Below, piece after piece: positions 54,168 to 62,653 of a stretch of DNA of 64,000 bases. This DNA comes from Membranipora membranacea (Eukaryota; Bryozoa; Gymnolaemata; Cheilostomatida; Membraniporidae). A program made the position numbers and the translations under genes. Numbering within the stretch: position 1 is the stretch's first letter; every line of letters starts with the position of its first letter. The stretch spans positions 8,137,501 through 8,201,500 of the forward strand of contig OU612074.1 in assembly GCA_914767715.1 (NCBI GenBank), given 5' to 3'. The notes under the pieces are model-generated. The model was not told the DNA's origin, made no database searches, and worked only from the letters and a program-made list of their open reading frames with translations.

Positions 54168-55079
54168 GCATGTCTCAAATCTGAAATCCGTTTGGCTCTG
54201 TGGGTCTCCGTTCTCCGTCAGCGCCAACTTTAACGACGTCCACTTTCACACTAAAAAAACATGCCAAACGGCAGCAGTAAAAAATTAAATCTCTGTCGCA
54301 ATCATACCTAACTCCGACCAGTTCAAGCCCCCAAGGACCTTATTTAAAATCCAGAATATGGAGATCCTCGGATAACCTGGTGGCTAATTAAGCTGACTTT
54401 AAATTTTCAAAAATATACCAAGGGTGGGTATCATGGTTTTTTTTCGCTCGGGTCAAAAAATAGATCTGCTTCCAACCTACCTCATAAGGAGGAGCAACTC
54501 CTGCATGTCTCAAATCTGAAATCCGTTTGGCTCTGTGGGTCTCCGTTCTCCGTCAGCGCCAACTTTAACGACGTCCACTTTCACACTAAAAAAACATGCC
54601 AAACGGCAGCAGTAAAAAATTAAATCTCTGTCGCAATCATACCTAACTCCGACCAGTTCAAGCCCCCAAGGACCTTATTTAAAATCCAGAATATGGAGAT
54701 CCTCGGATAACCTGGTGGCTAATTAAGCTGACTTTAAATTTTCAAAAATATACCAAGGGTGGGTATCATGGTTTTTTTTCGCTCGGGTCAAAAAATAGAT
54801 CTGCTTCCAACCTACCTCATAAGGAGGAGCAACTCCTGCATGTCTCAAATCTGAAATCCGTTTGGCTCTGTGGGTCTCCGTTCTCCGTCAGCGCCAACTT
54901 TAACGACGTCCACTTTCACACTAAAAAAACATGCCAAACGGCAGCAGTAAAAAATTAAATCTCTGTCGCAATCATACCTAACTCCGACCAGTTCAAGCCC
55001 CCAAGGACCTTATTTAAAATCCAGAATATGGAGATCCTCGGATAACCTGGTGGCTAATTAAGCTGACTTTAAATTTTCA

Positions 55080-55470
55080 AAATTATACCAAGGGTGGGTA
55101 TCATGGTTTTTTTTCGCTCGGGTCAAAAAATAGATCTGCTTCCAACCTACCTCATAAGGAGGAGCAACTCCTGCATGTCTCAAATCTGAAATCCGTTTGG
55201 CTCTGTGGGTCTCCGTTCTCCGTCAGCGCCAGCTTTAACGACGTCCACTTTCACACTAAAAAAACATGCCAAACGGCAGCAGTAAAAAATTAAATCTCTG
55301 TCGCAATCATACCTAACTCCGACCAGTTCAAGCCCCCAAGGACCTTATTTAAAATCCAGAATATGGAGATCCTCGGATAACCTGGTGGCTAAATAAGCTG
55401 ACTTTAAATTTTCAAAAATATACCAAGGGTGGGTATCATGGTTTTTTTTCGCTCGGGTCAAAAAATAGAT
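55080..55470. repeat. Mosaic A/B junction monomer
   Basis: This copy mixes the two subfamilies. It has AAATTATACC (55,081) and CCAGCTTTAACG (about 55,229), which are typical of B, but keeps AGATCTGC and GCATGTCTC, which are typical of A. The next monomer to the right has TAAATAAGC, AGATTTGC (near 55,468) and GCTTGTCTC (near 55,508), the full B set. The junction is thus inside a monomer and graded over about 400 bp, as expected after unequal exchange or gene conversion between subfamilies, and not a sharp insertion boundary. Confidence 0.8.
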
Positions 55471-55935
55471 TTGCTTCCAACCTACCTCATAAGGAGGAGC
55501 AACTCCTGCTTGTCTCAAATCTGAAATCCGTTTGGCTCTGTGGGTCTCCGTTCTCCGTCAGCGCCAGCCTTAACGACGTCCTTTTTCACACTAAAAAAAA
55601 CATGCCAAACGGCAGCAGTAAAAAATTAAATCTCTGTCGCAATCATACCTAACTCCGACCAGTTCAAGCCCCCAAGGACCTTATTTAAAATGCAGAATAT
55701 GGAGATCCTCGGATAACCTGGTGGCTAATTAAGCTGCATTTAAATTTTAAAAAATATACCAAGGGTGGGTATCATGGTTTTTTTTCGCTCGGGTCAAAAA
55801 ATAGATTTGCTTCCAACCTACCTCATAAGGAGGAGCAACTCCTGCTTGTCTCAAATCTGAAATCCGTTTGGCTCTGTGGGTCTCCGTTCTCCGTCAGCGC
55901 CAGCTTTAACGACGTCCACTTTCACACTAAAAAAA

Positions 55936-56945
55936 CATGCCAAACGGCAGCAGTAAAAAATTAAATCTCTGACGCAATCGTATCTAACTCCGACCAGTTC
56001 AAGCCCCCAAGGACCTTATTTAAAATCCAGAATATGGAGACCCAAGGATAACCTGGTGGCTAAATAAGCTGACTTTAAATTTTCAAAAATATACCAAGGG
56101 TGGGTATCATGGTTTTTTTTCGCTCGGGTCAAAAATTAGATTTGCTTCCAACCTACCTCATAAGGAGGAGCAACTCCTGCTTGTCTCAAATCTGAAATCC
56201 GTTTTGCTCTGTGGGTCTCCGTTCTCCGTCAGTGCCAGCTTTAACGGCGTCCACTTTCACACTAAAAAAAACATGCCAAACGGCAGCAGTAAAAAATTAA
56301 TTAAATCTCTGTCGCAATCATACCTTACTCCGACCAGTTCAAGCCCCCAAGGACCTTATTTAAAATCCAGAATATGGAGATCCTCGGATAACCTGGTGGC
56401 TAATTAAGCTGACATTAAATTTTCAAAAATATACCAAGGGTGGGTATCATGGGTTTTTTTCGCTCGGGTCAAAAAATAGATTTGCTTCCAACCTACCTCA
56501 TAAGGAGGAGCAACTCCTGCTTGTCTCAAATCTGATATCAGTTTGGCTCTGTGGGTCTCCGTTCTCTGTCAGCGCCAGCTTTAACGACGTCCACTTTCAC
56601 ACTAAAAAAACATGCCAAACGGCAGCAGTAAGAAATTAAATCTCTGTCGCAATCATACCTAACTCCGACCAGTTCAAGCCCCCAAGGACCTTATTTAAAA
56701 TCCAGAATATGGAGATCCTCGGATAACCTGGTGGCTAATTAAGCTGACTTTAAATTTTCAAAATTATACCAAGAGTGGGTATCATGTTTTTTTTTCGCTC
56801 GGGCCAAAAAATAGATTTGCTTCCAACCTACCTCATAAGGAGGAGCAACTCCTGCTTGTCTCAAATCTGAAATCCGTTTGGCTCTGTGGGTCTCCGTTCT
56901 CCGTCAGCGCCAGCTTTAACGACGTCCACTTTCACACTAAAAAAA
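55936..56945 (+). repeat. B trimer higher-order repeat, copy 1 (1,010 bp)
   Basis: Three monomers start at 55,936, 56,272 and 56,611 (336, 339 and 335 bp). The first has GTATCTAAC and GAGACCCAAGG. The second has a 4-bp duplication giving ATTAATTAAAT, then GACATTAAAT and CATGGGTTT. The third has AATTATACCAAGAG, CATGTTTTTTTTT and GGGCCAAAAA. The order recurs at +1,010 bp. Confidence 0.85.
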
Positions 56946-57955
56946 CATGCCAAACGGCAGCAGTAAAAAATTAAATCTCTGTCGCAATCACACCTAACTC
57001 CGACCAGTTCAAGCCCCCAAGGACCTTTTTTAAAATCCAGAATATGGAGACCCTAGGATAACCTGGTGGCTAAATAAGCTGACTTTAAATTTTCAAAAAT
57101 ATACCAAGGGTGGGTATCATGGTTTTTTTTCGCTCGGATCAAAAATTAGATTTGCTTCCAACCTACCTCATAAGGAGGAGCAACTCCTGCTTGTCTCAAA
57201 TCTGAAATCAGTTTGGCTCTGTGGGTCTCCGTTCTCCGTCAGCGCCAGCTTTAACGGCGTCCACTTTCACACTAAAAAAAACATGCCAAACGGCAGCAGT
57301 AAAAAATTAATTAAATCTCTGTCGCAATCATACCTTACTCCGACCAGTTCAAGCCCCCAAGGACCTTATTTAAAATCCAGAATATGGAGATCCTCGGATA
57401 ACCTGGTGGCTAATTAAGCTGACATTAAATTTTCAAAAATATACCAATGGTGGGTATCATGGGTTTTTTTCGCTCGGGTCAAAAAATAGATTTGCTTCCA
57501 ACCTACCTCATAAGGAGGAGCAACTCCTGCTTGTCTCAAATCTGAAATCAGTTTGGCTCTGTGGGTCTCCGTTCTCCGTGAGCGCCAGCTTTAACGACGT
57601 CCACTTTCACACTAAAAATACATGCCAAACGGCAGCAGTAAAAAATTAAATCTCTGTCGCAATCATACCTAACTCCGACCAGTTCAAGCCCCCAAGGACC
57701 TCATTTAAAATCCAGAATATGGAGATCCTCGGATAACCTGGTGGCTAATTAAGCTGACTTTAAATTTTCAAAATTATACCAAGAGTGGGTATCATGTTTT
57801 TTTTTCGCTCGGGCCAAAAAATAGATTTGCTTCCAACCTACCTCATAAGGAGGAGCAACTCCTGCTTGTCTCAAATCTGAAATCCGTTTGGCTCTGTGGG
57901 TCTCCGTTCTCCGTCAGCGCCAGCTTTAACGACGTCCACTTTCACACTAAAAAAA
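56946..57955 (+). repeat. B trimer higher-order repeat, copy 2 (1,010 bp)
   Basis: Monomers at 56,946, 57,282 and 57,621 repeat the preceding trimer: GAGACCCTAGG, then ATTAATTAAAT with GACATTAAAT and CATGGGTTT, then AATTATACCAAGAG with GGGCCAAAAA. Changes include CACACCTAAC near 56,989, CTCGGATC near 57,134 and CCGTGAGCG near 57,577. The following monomer (57,956) does not restart the series. Confidence 0.85.
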
Positions 57956-58189
57956 CATGCCAAACGGCAGCAGTAAAAAATTAAATCTCTGTCGCAATCA
58001 TACCTTACTCCGACCAGTTCAAGCCCCCAAGGACCTTTTTTAAAATCCAGAATATGGAGATCCTCGGATAACCTGGTGGCTAATTAAGCTGACTTTAAAT
58101 TTTCAAAAATATACCAAGGGTGGGTATCATGGTTTTTTTTCGCTCGGGTCAAAAAATAGATTTGCTTCCAACCTACCTAATAAGGAGGA

Positions 58190-58853
58190 GCAACTCCTGC
58201 TTGTCTCAAATCTGAAATCTGTTAGGCTCTGTGGGTCTCCGTCAGCGCCAGCTTTAACGACGTCCACTTTCACACTAAAAAAACATGCCAAACGGCAGCA
58301 GTAAAAAATTAAATCTCTGTCGCAATCATACCTAACTCCGACCAGTTCAAGCCCCCAAGGACCTTATTAAAAATCCAGAATATGGAGATCCTCGGATAAC
58401 CTAGTGGCTAGTTAAGCTGACTTTAAATTTTCAAAAATATACCAAGGGTGGGTATCATGCTTTTTTTTCGCTCCGGTCAAAAAATAGACTTGCTTCCAAC
58501 CTACCTCATAAGGAGGAGCAACTCCTGCTTGTCTCAAATCTGAAATCCGTTTGGCTCTGTGGGTCTCCGTTCTCCATCAGCGCCAGCTTTAACGACGTCC
58601 ACTTTCACACTAAAAAAAACATGCCAAACGGCAGAAGTAGAAAATTAAATCTCTGTCGCAATCATACCTTACTCCGACCAGTTCGAGCCCCCAAGGACCT
58701 TAATTAAAATCCAGAATATGGTGATCCTCGGATAACCTGGTGGCTAAATAAGCTGACTTTAAATTTTCAAAAATATACCAAGGGTGGGTATCATGGTTTT
58801 TTTTCGCTCGGGTCAAAAACTAGATTTGCTTCCAACCTACCTCATAAGGAGGA
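58190..58853 (+). repeat. B dimer higher-order repeat, copy 1 (664 bp)
   Basis: Markers are CTGTTAGGC at about 58,219, a single TCTCCGT instead of two (58,235-58,241), CTAGTGGCTAGTTAAG, CATGC before the T-run with CTCCGGTC (58,458), CTCCATCAGC, GCAGAAGTAGAAA (58,633), TTCGAGCC (58,683), ATGGTGATCC and AAAACTAGATTTGC (58,816). All recur at +664 bp. The monomers are 328 and 336 bp long. Confidence 0.85.
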
Positions 58854-59517
58854 GCAACTCCTGCTTGTCTCAAATCTGAAATCTGTTAGGCTCTGTGGGT
58901 CTCCGTCAGCGCCAGCTTTAACGACGTCCACTTTCACACTAAAAAAACATGCCAAACGGCAGCAGTAAAAAATTAAATCTCTGTCGCAATCATACCTAAC
59001 TCCGACCAGTTCAAGCCCCCAAGGACCTTTTTAAAAATCCAGAATATGGAGATCCTCGGATAACCTAGTGGCTAGTTAAGCTGACTTTAAATTTTCAAAA
59101 ATATACCAAGGGTGGGTATCATGCTTTTTTTTCGCTCCGGTCAAAAAATAGACTTGCTTCCAACCTACCTCATAAGGAGGAGCAACTCCTGCTTGTCTCA
59201 AATCTGAAATCCGTTTGGCTCTGTGGGTCTCCGTTCTCCATCAGCGCCAGCTTTAACGACGTCCACTTTCACACTAAAAAAAACATGCCAAACGGCAGAA
59301 GTAGAAAATTAAATCTCTGTCGCAATCATACCTTACTCCGACCAGTTCGAGCCCCCAAGGACCTTAATTAAAATCCAGAATATGGTGATCCTCGGATAAC
59401 CTGGTGGCTAAATAAGCTGACTTTAAATTTTCAAAAATATACCAAGGGTGGGTATCATGGTTTTTTTTCGCTCGGGTCAAAAACTAGATTTGCTTCCAAC
59501 CTACCTCATAAGGAGGA
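58854..59517 (+). repeat. B dimer higher-order repeat, copy 2 (664 bp)
   Basis: It repeats the preceding dimer with its 328-bp monomer (CTGTTAGGC at about 58,883, single TCTCCGT) and 336-bp monomer (GCAGAAGTAGAAA near 59,297, ATGGTGATCC near 59,382). I noticed one clear difference: CCTTTTTAAAAATCC near 59,026 against CCTTATTAAAAATCC. Downstream, AAATCAGTTTGG near 59,543 shows that a third copy does not follow. Confidence 0.85.
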
Positions 59518-60288
59518 GCAACTCCTGCTTGTCTCAAATCTGAAATCAGTTTGGCTTTGTGGGTCTCCGTTCTCGGTCAGCGCCAGCTTTAACGACGTCC
59601 ACTTTCACACTAAAAAAACATGCCAAACGGTAGCAGTAAGAAATTAAATCTCTGTCGCAATCATACCTAACTCCGACCAGTTCAAGCCCCCAAGGACCTT
59701 ATTTAAAATCCAGAATATGGAGATCCTCGGATAACCTGGTGGCTAATTAAGCTGACTTTAAATTTTCAAAATTATACCAAGAGTGGGTATCATGTTTTTT
59801 TTTCGCTCGGGCCAAAAAATAGATTTGCTTCCAACCTACCTCATAAGGAGGAGCAACTCCTGCTTGTCTCAAATCTGAAATCCGTTTGGCTTTGTGGGTC
59901 TCCGTTCTCCGTCAGCGCCAGCTTTAACGACGTCCACTTTCACACTAAAAAAACATGCCAAACGGCAGCAGTAAAAAATTAAATCTCTGTCGCAATCATA
60001 CCTAACTCCGACCAGTTCAAGCCCCCAAGGACCTTTTTTAAAATCCAGAATATGGAGATCCTCGGAAAACCTTGTGGCTAATTAAGCTGACTTTAAATTT
60101 TCAAAAATATACCAAGGGTGGGTATCATGGTTTTTTTTCGCTCGGGTCAAAAAATAGATTTGCTTCCAACCTACCTCATAAGGAGGAGCAACTCCTGCTT
60201 GTCTCAAATCTGAAATCCGTTTGGCTCTGTGGGTCTCCGTTCTCCGTCAGCGCCAGCTTTAACGACGTCCACTTTCACACTAAAAAAA
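59518..60288. repeat. B monomers linking the dimer to the heptamer
   Basis: This holds the tail of one monomer and two 335-bp monomers starting at 59,619 and 59,954. The first has GTAGCAGTAAGAAA, AATTATACCAAGAG, GGGCCAAAAA and GGCTTTGTGGG, and so resembles the third member of the B trimer. The second has ACCTTTTTTAAAA and CGGAAAACCTTGTGG. Confidence 0.7.
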
Positions 60289-62653
60289 CATGCCAAACGG
60301 CAGCAGTAAAAAATTAAATCTCTAACGCAATCGTATCTAACTCCGACCAGTTCAAGCCCCCTAGGACCTTATTTAAAATCCAGAATATGGAGACCCTAGG
60401 ATAACCTGGTGGCTAAATAAGCTGACTTTAAATTTTCAAAAATATACCAAGGGTGGGTATCATGGTTTTTTTTCGCTCGGGTCAAAAAATAGATTTGCTT
60501 CCAACCTACCTCATAAGGAGGAGCAACTCCTGCTTGTCTCAAATCTGAAATCCGTTTGGCTCTGTGGGTCTCCGTTCTCCGTCAGCGCCAGCTTTAACGA
60601 CGTCCACTTTCACACTAAAAAAAACATGCCAAACGGCAGCAGTAAAAAATTGATTAAATCTCTGTCGCAATCATACCTTACTCCGATCAGTTCAAGCCCC
60701 CAAGGACCTTGTTTAAAATCCAGAATATGGAGATCCTCGAATAACCTGGTGGCTAATTAAGCTGACATTAAGTTTTCAAAAATATACCAAGGGTGGGTAT
60801 CATGGGTTTTTTTCGCTCGGGTCATAAAATAGATTTGCTTCCAACCTACCTCATAAGGAGGAGCAACTCCTGCTTGTCTCAAATCTGAAATCAGTTTGGC
60901 TCTGTGGGTCTCCGTTCTCCGTCAGCGCCAGCTTTAACGACGTCCACTTTCACACTAAAAAAACATGCCAAACGGCAGCAGTAAGAAATTAAATCTCTGT
61001 CGCAATCATACCTAACTCCGACCAGTTCAAGCCCCCAAGGACCTTATTTAAAATCCAGAATATGGAGATCCTCGGATAACCTGGTGGCTAATTAAGCTGA
61101 CTTTAAATTTTCAAAATTATACCAAGGGTGGGTATCATGTTTTTTTTTCGCTCGGGCCAAAAAATAGATTTGCTTCCAACCTACCTCATAAGGAGGAGCA
61201 ACTCCTGCTTGTCTCAAATCTGAAATCCGTTTGGCTCTGTGGGTCTCCGTTCTCCGTCAGCGCCAGCTTTAACGACGTCCACTTTCACACTAAAAAAACA
61301 TGCCAAACGGCAGCAGTAAAAAATTAAATCTCTGTCGCAATCATACCTAACTCCGACCAGTTCAAGCCCCCAAGGACCTTTTTTAAAATCCAGAATATGG
61401 AGATCCTCGGATAACCTGGTGGCTAATTAAGCTGACTTTAAATTTTCAAAAATATACCAAGGGTGGGTATCATGGTTTTTTTTCGCTCGGGTCAAAAAAT
61501 AGATTTGCTTCCAACCTACCTAATAAGGAGGAGCAACTCCTGCTTGTCTCAAATCTGAAATCCGTTTGGCTCTGTGGGTCTCCGTTCTCCGTTCTCCGTC
61601 AGCGCCAGCTTTAACGACGTCCACTTTCACACTAAAAAAACATGCCAAACGGCAGCAGTAAAAAATTAAATCTCTGTCGCAATCATACCTAACTCCGACC
61701 AGTTCAAGCCCCCAAGGACCTTTTTTAAAATCCAGAATATGGAGATCCTCGGATAACCTGGTGGCTAATTAAGCTGACTTTAAATTTTCAAAAATATACC
61801 AAGGGTGGGTATCATGGTTTTTTTTCGCTCGGGTCAAAAAATAGATTTGCTTCCAACCTACCTAATAAGGAGGAGCAACTCCTGCTTGTCTCAAATCTGA
61901 AATCCGTTTGGCTCTGTGGGTCTCCGTTCTCCGTTCTCCGTCAGCGCCAGCTTTAACGACGTCCACTTTCACACTAAAAAAAACATGCCAAACGGCAGCA
62001 GTAAAAAATTAAATCTCTGTCGCAATCATACCTAACTCCAACCAGTTCAAGCCCCCAAGGACCTTATTTAAAATCCAGAATATGGAGATCCTCGGATAAC
62101 CTTGTGGCTAATTAAGTTGACTTTAAATTTTCAAAAACATACCAAGGGTGGGTATCATGGTTTTTTTTCGCTCTGGTCAACAAATAGATTTGCTTCCAAC
62201 CTACCTCATAAGGAGGAGCAACTCCTGCTTGTCTCAAATCTGAAATCCGTTTGGCTCTGTGGGTCTCCGTTCTCCGTCAGCGCCAGCTTTAACGTCGTCC
62301 ACTTTCACACTAAAAAAACATGCCAAACGGCCGTAGTAAAAAATTAAATCTCTGTCGCAATCATACCTTACTCCGACCAGTTCGAGCCCCCAAGGACCTT
62401 ATTTAAAATCCAGAATATGGAGATCCTCAGATAACCTGGTGGCTAATTAAGCTGACTTGAAATTTTCAAAAATATACCAAGGGTGGGTATCATGGTTTTT
62501 TTTCGCTCGGGTCAAAAAATAGATTTGCTTCCAACCTACCTCATAAGGAGGAGCAACTCCTGCTTGTCTCAAATCTGAAATCCGTTTGGCTCTGTGGGTC
62601 TCCGTTCTCCGTCAGCGCCAGCTTTAACGACGTCCACTTTCACACTAAAAAAA
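60289..62653 (+). repeat. B heptamer higher-order repeat, copy 1 (2,365 bp)
   Basis: Monomers start at 60,289, 60,625, 60,964, 61,299, 61,641, 61,984 and 62,319 (336, 339, 335, 342, 343, 335 and 335 bp). Members 1-3 are clearly the B trimer: GTATCTAAC with GACCCTAGG; ATTGATTAAAT with GACATTAAG and CATGGG; AATTATACC with GGGCC. Members 4 and 5 are near-identical to each other and carry three TCTCCGT units and CCTAATAAGG. Members 6 and 7 carry CTCCAACC, AAACATACC and GCCGTAG, then TTCGAGCC and CTCAGATAACC. The heptamer thus grew from a trimer. Confidence 0.88.

Larger units (their letters stand above)
53925..54259 (+). repeat. Reference monomer, subfamily A (335 bp)
   Basis: This copy comes from the most homogeneous part of the array and serves as a ruler for all others. 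Landmarks: A5-6 run near 53,943; GTTCAAGCC at 53,986-53,994; dyads at 54,015-54,027, 54,029-54,038, 54,068-54,079, 54,080-54,096 and 54,155-54,167; T8 at 54,102-54,109; BglII site AGATCT at 54,127-54,132; TGGCTCTGTGGG at 54,193-54,204; two copies of TCTCCGT at 54,205-54,218; AatII site GACGTC at 54,235-54,240; A7 at 54,253-54,259. It holds about 12 CpG dinucleotides. The starting point (CATGCC) is arbitrary, because a tandem repeat has no natural first base. Confidence 0.95.
44700..55080. repeat. Homogeneous core of near-identical A monomers
   Basis: Roughly 31 monomers that are mostly identical or differ by one base. Private variants are few: GAGCTCC at 46,324 and 49,672; CATTG near 46,398; CCATACGG near 47,234; A6 instead of A7 at 47,892 and 48,226; CTGTTGC at 48,935 and 49,270; AAGAACC near 49,981; GCAATAAA near 50,257; CACGG near 50,749; CAGCACC near 50,871; a 3-bp loss near 51,598; CTCTTTGGG near 52,857; A8 near 52,913; GGGCATC near 53,087. 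No multi-monomer unit clearly dominates, which suggests recent turnover monomer by monomer. Confidence 0.85.

Noticed and set aside
54151-54175. AAGGAGG followed by ATG, resembling a bacterial ribosome binding site
   Set aside because: The ATG is followed by a stop after four codons (ATG TCT CAA ATC TGA) in every A monomer, B monomers lack the ATG, and the context is a eukaryotic satellite.
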